This document shows positions 22,805 through 35,405 of a stretch of 64,000 nt of DNA, in pieces. Origin of the DNA: Arabidopsis thaliana (lineage: Eukaryota > Streptophyta > Magnoliopsida > Brassicales > Brassicaceae); contig NC_003070.9 of assembly GCF_000001735.4 (NCBI RefSeq), positions 4,898,001-4,962,000 on the forward strand, in the 5' to 3' direction. The notes under the pieces were generated by a model. The model did no database searches, had not been told where the DNA came from, and saw only the letters and a program-made list of their open reading frames with translations. A program made the translations under genes and the position numbers. How positions within the stretch are numbered: the first letter of the stretch is position 1; the number at the start of each line of letters is the position of its first letter.

Positions 22805-23467
22805 CTGCAGAAGAACAAGCCAAGTCTGTAAATTCTCACAAACAAAGTAAACAAGCTCATCCAGTGAATTTCACCAGCAAAGAAACAAGCCAATTCTGTG
22901 AACTTTTACAAGCAAAGAAAGTAGCTAAATTTGTGAATGTTCACTTTTAACACAGCAACATAGCCAACGAACATGAAGAAGTTGCAGCTGAAAAGTATTT
23001 AACAGGAACATACAGTACCACAATCCATCAGCTAAAGACAATGGTTCAGTAATATAATAACATAAAAAAGTAGCATGAATCAAGGCATAAAATAAAAAAA
23101 GTAACGGAAGCCAGAAATAAAACAGATGGCATTAAATGAAGTGAACAAAAGCAGAGATCTTGAAGACAGCAAACCAAAATCATGAAGATCCAGCAGATAA
23201 ACCAATATCCAAAAATTAAGCTGGTAAAGTTCCAATTGAGAAAGAAAAAGAAAAAAAGTTCCAATTGAGCAAGATACCAAAGTAAAAATCAAACCTTTCT
23301 ATCAAATTCAGAGCTGAGGAAGTGATATAAAGATAAATCTAACGATCAGAGATTAATCAGATCTGGGTATAAATCAAAAGCAGACAATTTTAGCAAAAAT
23401 GGTGAAAAAGGAAATTAAAACGTCAACCTCAGAGAATTGAATTGATGAGTAGTAGTACCAAACTTAC
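22805..23467 (-). other. Probable intron in the IQD28 5' leader
   Basis: On the minus strand a donor (CACA/gtaagt) lies at 23467 and a CTGCAG acceptor ends at 22805, 44 nt before the ATG. The region between is AT-rich and lacks coding potential. A leader intron is common in plants, but this one is inferred only from motifs. Confidence 0.45.
23226..23269 (+). repeat. A-rich micro-insertion with 15-bp direct repeats
   Basis: AAAGTTCCAATTGAG is at 23226-23240 and 23255-23269 with 14 nt of A-rich purine sequence between. It lies in the presumed IQD28 leader intron. The insert is so simple that replication slippage is a fair alternative. Confidence 0.5.
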
Positions 23468-23639
23468 TGTGGTTGTTCTTCGAATGTTGTCCTTCCTTCT
23501 AAAAGTCGGAAACAAGATCAATGACCTAAAAGGCTTAAAGGCATAGTGGTAGCTCACTGTGAACAAATAGTCTTCCCCAACGGTTCCACTGATAGCGAAA
23601 GAAGAAGATGACAGATATTACCACTTTTAATTAGAAAGA

Positions 23640-26276
23640 AAAAATTAATTAAGGAATAGACAAAAACAAAAGAAATTTCGGTTCAAAGCGACGTCGTTTG
23701 GAATGATGTGTAGGCAAAGTCTAAAACTAGGCCTTTCTGGGCCCAATTAAAGGAGTCAAAGGGAGTTATTTACAGAAATACCCTCCTTTTTCTTGGATCA
23801 TGATCATGACATTGATGATAAGTGATAACCTTTTTTCTAAAACAATACTAACAATCAAGAATGATGGGTGTCATTATCCAAGTGGTTAGTTCGCTTAATC
23901 CAAACATCTAATCTAGTATTCCTAATCAATTATTTAAATCGTAACCACTAACCAGCTCATGATAGGAATGTATTGTATTCTAACTAGATATTTTTTGACG
24001 TTTCATAAACGAATGTGAAAGAAACATGATTAAATTATCACTATAATAAAGTTTAGATTTGATTCTGTTCGAAGTTGAATCCTGGTTTTAAGAAATGAAT
24101 ATCTTAAAATGTTTGAATTTTTTTTGTGGATAACTTTACATTAGCAAATTTTATGTCACAACTAAACTACAGTGTAAACTTTATGATATTTTTTTTTTTC
24201 TGAATTTATTCAACTATATGCTATATAATTTGGGTAATTTATTTTGAACATGCCTAATTTATATGGACCTAAAGATGCATATTTTGGGCCTTAAATTAGT
24301 TGGATACATATATGGGTTTAAATTCTAACCTTTAATAAGCCTATAAGCCCAAAAAATAACAGTTTGTAAGTTATCTGACAAAGGATTTTAATAATAAAGC
24401 TGCATATAAAATTGAAAAGAAATGCATGTTGTATAATATTAATTGATACTTTGGCAGTGTCGCTTATTACAAAGGCAGTTGCATGTGATGTGCTTGCAAA
24501 CTCGCATTTTATCTTCCCTTACCTTTTTGTTTTTAGAAAATAGTATATTTTTTCATCATGATTACTTGGAAACTTGGAAGCTGTGACAAAATATTGGTTT
24601 TGAGTGCTTCTGATAAAACCTTGTATTTTGAACTTGAAAACTTTTGTTTTCAGCCATTTTTTTAACTTACTACGATGACGGTCACTTGTTTTGGGATGAA
24701 ACTTTTTACTACTTGGTGTTGGTGATGCATGGTTTCTATAATTCCTCTTATACAACAAAACTTTTTTGGTTTTTGTCAAAAATTGTATATAACCAACCTT
24801 CTTTTTATTAGGATCGCACGTCAGGCCACTTAAAAAGAAGTAAAGAACAATGAGAGATCGATGTAAAAAGAATAAAGGAACAAAAGAGAAAGTAATGGAC
24901 AGTTCATCACAATTCACACACCAAAAAGAAAACAGCTGAACATTTGTTAGAATCTCAACACTTTCCAAACACACGAAAACAAAATGACACTCATTTCTCA
25001 CCGACAATAGTGATGAAAATATATCATGGCCGAACTAATTGGTAGTATTATTAGTTTGAGATTGGTATTTTTTGTAACAGTTTGATATTGAATTGTTGAT
25101 TGATGACCACGAGAAAAAAGAAGTACGATTTATATCATTTGTTGGTTTACTGTATATAGATGATCATTTGGTGTCCTTCTGGTTTCGAGAAAAACAACAA
25201 GTGGTTAAAAGTGTAGTTCGAGAAAAAGATTTGGTTAGGACATGTAATTCTTTATTTGAGCTTTTAATCCAACGAACGGGGTTAGATTTTCCTTGCGACG
25301 GTGGCTTTGGATGATCCTTAACGGCACGATCTGATCATTACATATTTACATTGACGAAAGAGCACGTGTAAAAAAACTCGTTCACTGGTCTGGTTGACTT
25401 TTATTACATACTGTCTGGTCGCTATATATCTATCAAATCTCTATGCATTAACAATTAATGCAACGTTGCTCATTAATTAAGTATGTATTTTTTGTTATTT
25501 TACAAGTAGTATTGATATTACAGGAGTTAAAATGTTATAAAAGAAACTACAAACATTTATTCGTAAGTTTATTCATTTATATTTTTTAAAAAATTGGTAA
25601 AGATGAAAGAATTTACCTTGGGGAAGAGATCAACGGATTTCGAGAGAAGTACTACTACACAACATTTATTCGTCAAACATGTATGTATTTGTATGTTTAT
25701 GCATGTATTATGTATCAAATAAATGCATGTTATATGAGTAATAAAGAAAGGTCTTCTGACCATAACAGAGAAATTAATTAAGAACCAGTTGAAGTAAATA
25801 AATAACTCTAAATTGTGGAAATTTTAGATCAAAAGTAGATAAATAGTCAGATATTTCATGTGGATTTTACGTATTTTAAGGATCTAATTCATTTTATGCT
25901 TTTAAAAAATTTCATTCACTTTCTTCGAAGCAGTAAAACAGTCTGTCAATGTGAAACTTATGAACAATCAACATAAGAAACAAAAATTAAACAAAATTTG
26001 TATTTATTGTCTTCTTCTCAGCAGAACTTCTCTCCACTTAATTTTGTTTCTTGCTCTGTCCCAAAAACATTGTTTCATTTTTTTATCTCCCAATTTCCCT
26101 AGAAAATCTGCTTCCGATCTAAAAAAATCTCTAGAATTTATGTACAAAACACCATTTTTTTAGACTACTAAACAAATACTAACACTAATCTCGGCTACAA
26201 TAACAGAAAGACCTTCTGTTCCTTAAGCCACAATAACATCTTTCTTTCTAATTTCTCTGTAATTCTTCCTGAGAGA
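23640..26276. other. 2.6 kb intergenic region between IQD28 and the LRR pseudokinase gene
   Basis: AT-rich. The longest open frame (minus, 24519-25007) contains no ATG and is not accepted. The IQD28 promoter is at the left end; the LRR gene leader probably begins near 26170. No RNA gene or named transposon was recognised. Confidence 0.5.
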
Positions 26277-28794
26277 ATGCATAGTTCCTCTAAAAGCCAG
26301 GCCTTTTCTCTCACTTTTCTTCTCTTTCTTTTTCTTCTGCCATCAGTCTCAGAATCACAGCTAATATCAAGTGAATCAAGAACTCTATTAGAAATCCAAA
26401 AGCATTTACAATATCCACCAACTCTTCGATCATGGAGCAACTGGACCAATTTCTGCTACCTCCCTTCTTCTCCTTCTTTCAAAATCCTCTGTTTCAATGG
26501 TCATGTAACTGAATTAACCGTCACGGGGAACAGAACCGTTAAGCTCCCCGGAAGATTCTCAAGCGACTCACTATTCACTGTTCTTACAAAACTCTCAAAC
26601 TTAAAGACATTGTCTCTGGTCTCTCTTGGCATCTCTGGTCCTCTCCCTTCACAGATCATCAGGTTATCTTCATCTCTTCAATCTCTGAATCTCAGTTCTA
26701 ATTTCATCTCTGGGAATATTCCTAAAGAGATCTCGTCGTTGAAGAATCTGAGAAGTCTTGTTCTAGCGAACAATTTGTTTAACGGAAGTGTTCCTGATCT
26801 CAGAGGATTGTCGAATCTTCAAGAGCTGAATTTAGGCGGTAATAAACTCGGTCCTGAAGTTGTTCCTTCACTTGCAAGTAACTTGATTACTATTTCATTG
26901 AAGAACAACTCTTTTGGATCAAAGATTCCAGAACAGATCAAGAAGCTGAATAAGCTTCAGAGCTTAGATCTTTCCTCCAACAAGTTCACTGGCTCAATCC
27001 CAAGATTCCTGCTTTCGCTTCCTTCGCTTCAGAATCTAAGTTTAGCACAAAACTTGCTGAGTGGATCACTTCCAAATTCATCGTTGTGCAACTCCAAGCT
27101 TAGAATTTTAGATGTTTCTCGGAATCTTCTGACTGGGAAGCTTCCATCTTGCTTCTCTTCCAAGAAACAGACAGTACTGCTCTTCACATTCAATTGCTTG
27201 TCTATAAATGGTTCTCCTTCTGCAAAGTATCAGCGTCCAGTTACCTTCTGTGAAAACGAAGCAAAGCAAGCAGTAGCTGCTGTGAAGTCTGACACTAAAG
27301 ATAAAGAAAGGAAAGAAGAAGATACAGGAATCGAACTTGGATTGGTGATTGGCATTATCATCGGTGTGATCCTCGTTTCAGCGGTTTTAGCTGGCTTGGT
27401 TTTGGTTAGGATGAGAAAATCAAGATCAAAAGAAGAGCCTTTGGAAGCAAACAACGTCGATCAGGTCACTGTTTGCAGCAACACCACCAGGTCCACCACA
27501 TCAAAGACAGTACCAGATCTAAGTAGGCTATTACTTTGAAATCTTGAATCAAGTTTTCACACCCATTAACCTAACTAGCTTGATTTTTTCAAATGCAGGA
27601 CGTGTACCGCAAACCATGAGATCCGCGGTGATTGGACTATCACCATACCGAGTTTTCTCTTTGGAGGAACTGGAAGAAGCAACCAACAATTTTGATGCAG
27701 AGAATCTCTGTGGAGAACAGGTAAAGGAAAATGTAAATAAGACATGATTTAAAATTGATCCGAGTGTCTAACTAATCGATATATCTAATTTCAAAACAGC
27801 TGTACAAAGGTTGTCTTAGAGAAGGCATAGCAGTGACAGTGAGGTGTATTAAGCTGAAACAGAAGAATTCAACACAGAATTTAGCTCAACAAATGGAAGT
27901 TTTATCAAAGCTAAGGCATATGCATTTGGTCAGTGTTCTTGGACACTGCATTGGTACTTATCAAGATCATCATCCTTATGCCGGAAGCACTATTTTCATT
28001 GTCCAAGAATATATCTCTAACGGGTCTTTGAGGGATTACCTCACCGGTAATACTTGAAAAAGATTATCGATTTCAAGAACTTATATTTTTGTTGGGAAAC
28101 TAATTATTTGGAAATGTTTTTGGCAGATTGGAGAAAGAAAGAGGTGTTGAAATGGCCTCAGAGAATGTCGATAGCGATTGGAGTTGCTCGAGGAATACAG
28201 TTCTTGCACACAGGAGTGGCACCAGGAATATTTGGGAACAATTTGGAAATAGAGAATGTTTTACTTGATGAAACACTCACTGTAAAACTCAGTGGTTATA
28301 GTATTCCTTTACCATCCAAGGTATATAAACAAACCAGATATAATATAATCAGGATATAGCTTCTAATCTTCAGTTTAACCTCTCATGAAATATATAACCT
28401 TCTGGGGGAATTTCAGGTTGGAGCGGAGAGCCCTAGTAATGAAGATGGAGAGAAAGAAGATGTGTACCAGTTTGGAGTGATACTAATTCAGATCATCACA
28501 GGCAAAGTAATAGCAGCTGCATCTTCAGAGTTGGGGAGCTTGAAGCTTCAGCTGGAGAACAGTTTGAGAGACGAACCATCGGTGTTGCGTAGCTTGGCAG
28601 ATCCGTGTGTGAGAGGAACATATGCATACGAGTCATTGAGAACCACAGTAGAGTTTGCCATTAACTGTCTTTGTGAAGATCAGAGGAAGCGGCCATCGAT
28701 AGAGGATGTTGTATGGAATCTGCAGTACACAATTCAAGTGCAACAAGGATGGACAAGCAGTGAGAACCTCGGGCTTGGTGGTTCAGAACTATAG
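26277..28794 (+). CDS. LRR receptor-like protein with degenerate kinase domain (pseudokinase)
   Basis: Five exons, 26277-27522, 27599-27720, 27800-28046, 28127-28320 and 28417-28794, give 728 residues. The signal peptide is residues 1 to about 27 (FSLTFLLFLFLLPSVSESQ). Leucine-rich repeats fill about 80-300 (LQSLNLSSNFISGNIPKEIS, LQSLDLSSNKFTGSIP). A membrane span is at about 354-376, and a kinase-like domain occupies about 440-715. The glycine loop is missing (GEQLYKG). The HRD region reads LHTGVAPGIFGNNLEIENVLLD, and DFG is replaced by LSGY. RCIKLK may keep the ATP lysine. An active kinase is therefore unlikely; it probably signals as a scaffold or co-receptor. I recall it as At1g14390, annotated as a probable inactive-like LRR receptor kinase. 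The ligand is unknown. Confidence 0.93.
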
Positions 28795-29293
28795 AAGAGA
28801 AATATAAAATCACCATCCTTGAAGAACATAGAGAAACTGATCAATGTCAAATTCAAGGCCTATATGAGAATACATAAAGTTGAACCTACTAATACTTAAG
28901 GTACTTACGAGTCTCATGTGAAGCTTCAGATTTTGGTGTAGAAATTGGATTAGCGTCACAAAGAAAGCAATGCAATTGTTAAGGCAATGAAAGGGTGTAA
29001 CAGAAGGATAAGGCCACAAACCCTTAAATAAAATATCGCAACTTTGTGGAATTTGGGTACAAAGTTGTTTTTTGTAGCTAGCAAGTAAATCGTAATACAT
29101 ATATACACAAAAGTGAATAATTCAGATGGTTTGGTACAAAGTTGTTTTTTTAAGGATGTTGGGTTACATCAAAGCATGGAATCACTTAAATAGTTTTGGA
29201 AACACAAGACATGAATGAAAAGAGAAGAAAGCTGTTGCTGAATCGTGATTGAGAGAAAGTAGAGAGAGCTACAACGCTTACAACAAACTACTA
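28795..29293. other. Convergent 3' region between the LRR gene and UBC1
   Basis: 499 bp between stop codons. Both 3' UTRs fall here. The words TGGTACAAAGTTGTTTTTT and GGGTACAAAGTTGTTTTTT recur (about 29054 and 29130), perhaps a short duplication. No gene is seen. Confidence 0.45.
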
Positions 29294-30136
29294 CTAGTCA
29301 GCAGTCCAGCTTTGCTCAACAACATCACGCACTCTCCTGTTGTACTCGCGCTTGCTTTCGCTGTACATCCGAGCAGCTTCCGAGTTTGCAGGAGAATTCG
29401 GATTAGGGTCACAGAGCAAGGACTGCAATAACAAAGGGAAAAACGGATTAGAGAAGAAGAAAGCAATTCAAGCTTTTAAGGGCATCAAGAGATGTTCATA
29501 TGGCATTTTGAATTCACCTGGATGGAGGTAAGTATAGCAGCAACATCATAGATTGGACTCCACTGGTTTTGTAGAATGTCCAAGCAGATACTCCCATCTG
29601 CATAAACTACACAACGAATAGAGCAGAAGAACGTTAATTGGAGGCAAAAGCTGAACATCAACCAGGTGGATAGAAAATCCAATGTTGTATCTCTATAACT
29701 TACTATTAGGATGAAACATCCGTGACACAAACCGAACTGTTGGTGGTTTATTGGGATAATCTTCAGAGAACTGCAGTGAGAGTTTGAAAGTACCTGAACA
29801 GCATCAAGAAAGAGACATAAGAACACCACTACAACGATCCCAAAAATTTATGCTTCTTGTCAAAATGCAATAACATATCATAACCATACCTCCATCCCAT
29901 GGTGTGTCATCAGGCCTACAAATTTAGAAACAAAAAGGTCTAAGTAAGTACAGAAATGACAAAAGTTTCAGAAATATTTAGCCAGTATCTAAAGGTACTT
30001 GTTCCCATTACCCAAATATGACAGCATTCCAGAGCATAATGTTGTTGTCCTGTGGAGCACCACTAATACCCGCAGGTGGGTCTTGCTGCAACCTCTTGAA
30101 ATCCCTCATTAACCTCTTCCTTGCTGGCGTCGACAT
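29294..30136 (-). CDS. UBC1: Ubiquitin-conjugating enzyme E2 1 (UBC1, RAD6 type)
   Basis: Five coding exons: 30136-30012, 29915-29890, 29793-29704, 29606-29518 and 29422-29294, for 152 residues. The sequence starts [17 protein letters not shown] and keeps the E2 core: [15 protein letters not shown] with the catalytic Cys88, and [10 protein letters not shown] near the N-terminus. There is no acidic tail, as in plant RAD6 homologues. UBC1 and UBC2 act with the E3 ligases HUB1 and HUB2 to monoubiquitinate histone H2B, which affects FLC expression, flowering time and transcription in the nucleus. It takes activated ubiquitin from E1 as a thioester on Cys88. Confidence 0.97.
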
Positions 30137-30148
30137 CCTCCTTTCTTT

Positions 30149-30449
30149 CTAATAAACAAAACCCACCAAATATTCATCACCTTTTAAGGTCTCGAACCTC
30201 TATCAATCTAGAAATTACTACTAACGATTTACGTATGCTAAAGTTGCTAACTTTGTACTAGATTCGAATCTTCCTAACAAGTCTACGACCTATGATTAGC
30301 TTAGAAGAAACATATAAGGCTTGAACCTAGAAACAGCTTAAGATCGCATCAATTCACCAAAATAGCCACACACAAATGATAAGATGAAAGTAAAATCAAC
30401 GGATCCAGTAAACAAACATAGAAGAACAGAGATCGGATGAAAATGGTAC
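30149..30449 (-). other. Probable intron in the UBC1 5' leader
   Basis: On the minus strand a donor (CCACG/gtacca) lies at 30449 and an acceptor-like AG lies about 10 nt before the ATG, near 30148. The leader exon would be about 30450-30600. Leader introns are usual in plant ubiquitin-pathway genes. The exact acceptor is inferred. Confidence 0.5.
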
Positions 30450-30599
30450 CGTGGAAACAGATCTCGTTGTTGAGGTAAAGATCGCGGAGAGAAGAGGTCG
30501 TCAAACAAACATATGTGTTCAGCGGTGTTGACCGCCGGTAATCAGAGAAAGTTTTCCGATCGATTCAGGTCGGCGATTCTCAATATCACCGTGCGATGA

Positions 30600-31351
30600 G
30601 AGAAATGGGTAAAAAAAATCAATAATTTGGGAAGAGATCGTATAAGTGATGAATGAATGATCTTCTAGAAGCTTGGCTCCTCTCTGACATATCTGTAAAG
30701 TTGGATTCGCTTTGCCCTTTGGACGACCGAGCGAGTGGTTGGTTTGTTCCTAACCGGAATTAAACCGTTTAGGGCAATCTACACTTTAACCGGGAGATTA
30801 GTGTTAGTTAACATACAACGATGACATGTAATCTTTTTTATGTAAATCTTCAGATGACAAATTAGAGTACTTTTCTTAATGTAGCGTAAACTATATATTT
30901 CTAATAAACCAATATAAACCATTGTACCACTAACCGGACTAAAATCCAGACCCAAACCACAAGAGTAGAGTAGAGTGATGTTTTTGTTACTAGAGAGAAA
31001 TGTTTTTGTGGTATGTCTTGTTTCTCCAATCTCTCTAGACAAACCAATTCATCTTCAAGCCTCGTCTCAAAGCCTAGGCATTTGGATCATACTAGCTCGT
31101 ACTCAGACTTCAAATTGAGATTTGCTCTTAAATCAAAAACAACTAAGATCAGACTGATGTTTTGAGATACAACCGCTTACCACGAAATGATATGTGGCTT
31201 TTGAACATTTGGTCAAAAGGACGAAAAAATAAACTACTTTTAGTCTCTTCTGCTACCTACGAACATATATCAATCCTGACGAAACCTATCAGCAAAACAA
31301 AAAGGGTAGGATGATCTCTGATATATGTTCCTGTTATGGCCCTAAGATTCA
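30600..31351. other. Intergenic region between UBC1 promoter and WHY1 3' end
   Basis: Contains the UBC1 promoter near 30600-30780 and probably the WHY1 3' UTR near 31100-31351. Nothing else is recognised. Confidence 0.45.
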
Positions 31352-32810
31352 TCATCTATTCCATTCATAGTCTCCTCCATAGTTAGGCGAAGCGTTGTTC
31401 ACACGGCTTGTCTCTTCTGGTTTGATGGAGTTTGCAAATGCATGCCAGCCTATAAGGTAAGGCAAGACAAACTTGCAATATAGAAGAAAAAAAGGAGTTT
31501 AGTAATGTTTCTTTGAAAGTTCATGCCGGTAATGTTAAAGATGAGATATTTTCTGATCTTACATTGAATGCAGAGATAAGAACAGCAAACTCTGCTCGAG
31601 TAATTGGTATGTAAATGCTCTCATCCACATTCACAAGCTTGTTTTGAACACCTAATATATACACGGAGATCGTTAGAGACTATCCTTTTTGACAAGAATC
31701 AAGAAGAAGATTAAATTTACTTACTTAGGTTGAAGAAATGACCAGAACCATCTGGGAGAGGCTCAACTTTCAACACTTTCCTTACTTTTCCCTCATCACT
31801 ACATACAACAAACAAACCGATCAGGAGCAATATAATAAGAATACAACCAATATTATCAGTGTAATGATGCTTTTTACCTTTTCCCCTTGAATGGATCATG
31901 GAAGAATTCACAAGATTCCCTCGGGCCTAGGCTAACTAGAGTTCCAATTTCTGTAACAGACAATGAGAACACCTGCAATTTTGACATGAAGCTTTACCAA
32001 ATTCATAATAGAAAAAAGACTGCCTTTTAACACCAAATCCAGTCAAATGGTCTTAACAAAGTTACAGCTCAAGGATCATCTGAAGTTAAAGAGATAAAAC
32101 CAAACCTGTTTCTTGCTCCAATCATATTGTCGTACACCAGCAGAAGGAGCAAACTGGAGCAATAAGAAACCATCTTTTGACAACTTGAAAGCTCCAGACT
32201 GCAGAAAAACAACAGAAATCAAATGGAAAACTCAAAGCATGATTATTCAGTTAGAGCTCTTTGATCTTTAATTTTGGGATAGAGACTTACGTCTAAAGCC
32301 ACAAACTCTGGTGCTCTTGGGTCCACTGTTAACGCAGCTTTCCCTTTGTATATCGAATGACCCACGTAAAATCTAGCAGGCAATCCTTCAGCTATCAAAT
32401 CGAAACAAAGAACACAAGTAAACATCACCTACGAGCTCCATCTATAGATATAAAAAGAGTTCTCTTTTTGGATTTCAAGCTTCAAGGTTACAAATTTCTC
32501 GTAATTAAGAGTACCCTTTTGTGTTTTTAAGCTTCCAATTTCTTAATTAAGCAAGCTAAAACCCTAAAGTAACCAAGTGAGATGGCTTACCAGGTGAAGG
32601 AGAAGAAGAAGAGTCACCGAACCTCTGCTTCTCGAAGTAATCCGTCTGGCGAGACTTAACCGAGAAGAGCTTCACCGTCTTCGTCGTCGGTTTCAAGGCG
32701 AATCCATGCCGTTTCACTGCAAAACCTCCGGTGACGAGTACTGAAGACGAAGAGAGAAAGCGAGGATTGGAGTTGACCGCCATTAGAGGAGTCGATAAGA
32801 GTTGCGACAT
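31352..32810 (-). CDS. WHY1: WHIRLY1 single-stranded DNA-binding protein (plastid and nucleus)
   Basis: Seven exons: 32810-32591, 32391-32291, 32198-32106, 31972-31878, 31798-31725, 31651-31563 and 31471-31352, for 263 residues. Residues 1 to about 47 form a Ser/Thr-rich plastid transit peptide. The Whirly domain includes the hallmark KGKAAL at residues 89-94, which is needed for higher-order assembly on DNA, followed by VDPRAPEFV. The acidic, aromatic C-terminus (GGDYEWNR) is the autoregulatory tail of the family. WHY1, also named PTAC1, binds single-stranded DNA in plastid nucleoids and protects plastid genome stability with WHY3. It also binds telomeric and promoter DNA in the nucleus and is tied to salicylic-acid-dependent defence. 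Intron 1 holds an AAACCCTAA word (32558-32566). Confidence 0.97.
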
Positions 32811-33843
32811 CGCTTTGTGTTTGTTCCCTCTCAGTCAATGTAGTGTGTCTTCTCTGCGAATTACGATGGAGGAGAGAAAAAGGCGCTTCCTTTACACACT
32901 CAGAGACTCGAGACTCGAGAGAGATGACGAGACAAAGAAAGTGATAACTTTTCGTTAATTCGTTTCTACAGCTTTATTTCTTCAAAAATTACAAATAGAC
33001 CCAAATTTTATAAATTTTGTTGGAATATTGAGAGAAAGAAGAAACAGAGTAAGAGATAATATCTCTTCTCCTTAGAGAAGACAAAAGAACGAAAGAGAAA
33101 CTTTTATTGAACTGAAACTTGTCTATATACATCTGCAGGCACATACAAGGTCGTTTGTCTATGTACCTCTGCATTAATAGGTCTAGAAAACGCTACTACA
33201 TGCGAAGTTTTCGATTTTAGGACCAACGATTGGCCCGACCAAGTGATAAGACATGAGACAAAATATGTTCCATAGATCTATATACAATTGGACTTGGCTA
33301 TGCTGTCTCAACAAGAACACTGTTGACACTTGACTTCGAAACCAATTCATATGATTATGCTTTCTGGAATAAATCCATATCTACTGGATTTGTTCTCTGT
33401 TATTTCCCAAGTTTGGTCTCTATTCAGTAATTTGATTATTGTCAATGCATATTGTAATATTTGCTTCTTCCATCAACAGTTTGTTGGTCAAATTTTGCAA
33501 CTCTTCAAGATATTGTTTTGGTCCATATAGCTAATAACATTCGAGACAAGATAAGAGAGCTAATTGATGAAAGTATTACGAGGAGATTGTATAATTAGTA
33601 TAAAGATCTAAGGTATTTTGATTTTCTCATTTTTCCGTAGAAAAAGGAACCTGGATCCTATTAAGAATAATAATCCGAAAACTGCGCATTATATATGCAG
33701 TCTTAGTTACAAAACACCATTCATAGAAAAACATTCTCTTTCGTTTTCTCTCCTCTCTCTCCATATTGTTTTTCTTGAACAACAAGCAAAAACAGGGCAA
33801 AAGCTTTGGCTGTTTGTTGGAAGGGGGCAAAATGGTTATGTAA
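32811..33843. other. Intergenic region between WHY1 and AT59, with an F-box relic
   Basis: The left part is the WHY1 leader and promoter. The middle holds the F-box relic described separately. From about 33610 to the AT59 stop is probably the AT59 3' UTR. No intact gene is seen. Confidence 0.5.
33180..33430 (+). pseudogene. Relic of an F-box-associated domain gene
   Basis: Three blocks match the F-box-type gene at 38140-39021 in the same order and strand. 33185-33230 matches 38446-38491 (about 40 of 46 bases). 33231-33245 matches 38725-38739 (14 of 15). About 33333-33366 matches 38931-38964. Block one joins block two directly, so about 230 bp present in the other copy is deleted; more is lost between blocks two and three. 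No frame remains open. The relic probably comes from a local duplication followed by decay. Confidence 0.75.
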
Positions 33844-35405
33844 TCAGCAAGCTTCACCAAGTTTGCAGCCAAGTACTCCTGCATCCATGGTAAGTTTCCG
33901 GACCATCGTTCCCGGTTTAGGTCGAATTGTAAACTTGTTTGGGAGCGGGGTTTTCGGTTTAGAGCTCCACGCATTTGCTTTTCCGGATTGCACAAAATAA
34001 GCTCCGTTGAGAAAGTAATCTCCTTCTGATTGCCAATTCCAAGATTTCCATTCACCGTATGGTGTGTACTCTCTTTTTGTAATCTGTTTGGCTTCTTCAT
34101 TAGGAGGAGCAATGAAACGATTGCCTTGACTAATAATTGTAGGGTTCATGTTCCCACCAATTGCATACATTTCCCAATGTGTGTAGTCATTGTTCACCAC
34201 ATGTATCGTTCCGTATCTGCAACGAGGCATTCTCTGTTCCAATCGCTTACCGAAGTGGTTAAACGCAACCGTTATCTGCATTTTCTTGTCGATCACGTGT
34301 TCGTCCCTCGCCCCAAACAACATCACCTGTTCTCTCACAAAATTTAAAACAAGACTCTAAATTAGAGGTCTTGATTGTTTCATATGCAACTTCACATGAG
34401 CGAAAACAAAGGAATCTTTTTACCTCTTGGTGGTCGGTGAAATGACTGTTGGAAATAGTTACAGCAGTGGAGCCGTCAATAGCATCGATCATACCATCTG
34501 CACATCTTGTCATTGAGACATGGTCGATCCAAATATTGGTTGCTCCAAACAAACTGATTCCATCACCATCACTTTTTGTCCTAAGCCCTATGTGAGCCTC
34601 AGAGTCTCTGATCAACCCACCGTTCCCAGGAACAATGTGCTTGACATAAATATTGTGAATGATCACATTATTCACAAATTGCAACGTTAATCCAGCACCT
34701 TCCATGATGTAAACCCTAGCTCCTCTTCCATCGATTGTTTTGTCGCTCGTTATCATCAGTTCTTGTTGCAGTTTTATGATCATGCTTCTTGCGAATATGA
34801 TCCAAAGCGGTCCGTCTCGAGTCACTGCATGCCTTAACGTTCCTGGTTTAGGGTTGATAAGATCGTTGTCAGACGCGTCTTTGACGACGTATATCGGTCC
34901 GTCTTTTCCTCCGGTGGTTCTCCGGCCGAATCCGAGCACACAGTCGGCTAGTTTCTTCCGGTTATTAGCCCAGTTACGATCGCATCGCCAGCAGTTGTCT
35001 ATCGGGTTATAAGCTAGGCATTTTCCGCTGCTTTTGTGCGTTTTACGACCACTTCTCACCTGAGTAAGCTCTCTCCTTGTATCGTTCCTTGATTCCGATG
35101 CATCCACTGCTCTGTTAAAAAAAATAAAAAGTGTTTAATTAGTACTTGTTTAGGAAGTTAGGTTAAACATTTGACCTAACAAAGACAAAAACTCACATAT
35201 TGACATGGTAATTAAAATGGTTGGTGACGTTAAGTGGATGAGGATCGTAAGAGCCGATGGTTTGTTTCAATGCATCACTTTGTCGTTGCGTCCAGTAGCT
35301 ATCAAAGACAGCAACATTGCCTCGAACCTGTGGGGCCACTATAGCTAAGAACGAAGAGAAGAAAACGAAAACATAGCCGCCAAGATTCAAGAAAGCTGCT
35401 GCCAT
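33844..35405 (-). CDS. AT59: Pectate lyase AT59 (polysaccharide lyase family 1)
   Basis: Three exons, 35405-35197, 35111-34424 and 34326-33844, give 459 residues. A signal peptide covers about residues 1-29 ([20 protein letters not shown]). A plant pectate lyase N-terminal region follows, then the parallel beta-helix domain: [21 protein letters not shown] carries calcium-binding acidic residues, and QRMPRCRYG holds the family's catalytic and substrate Arg pair (Arg331 and Arg336, five apart as in PelC). [14 protein letters not shown] is the usual end motif of the core. It cleaves de-esterified homogalacturonan by beta-elimination in the cell wall and needs calcium. I recall AT59 as a pollen-expressed gene related to tomato LAT59, so a role in pollen tube growth is likely. 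Confidence 0.95.

Noticed and set aside
23870..23905. tRNA-like A-box words (AAGTGGTTAGTTCG)
   Set aside because: No T-loop (GGTTCRANNCC) at the right distance and no cloverleaf, so not a tRNA gene; a tRNA-derived SINE relic remains possible but unsupported.
24519..25007. 162-codon open frame on the minus strand between IQD28 and the LRR gene
   Set aside because: It contains no ATG at all and is Lys/Phe-rich, as expected of AT-rich DNA; no domain is visible.
32558..32566. AAACCCTAA telomere-like word in WHY1 intron 1
   Set aside because: Interesting because WHY1 binds telomeric DNA, but one copy of a 9-mer in an AT-rich intron is expected by chance and such words are common near translation-related plant genes.
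33618..34347. Plus-strand frames opposite the AT59 3' end
   Set aside because: They are antisense to a well-supported exon and show no domain.
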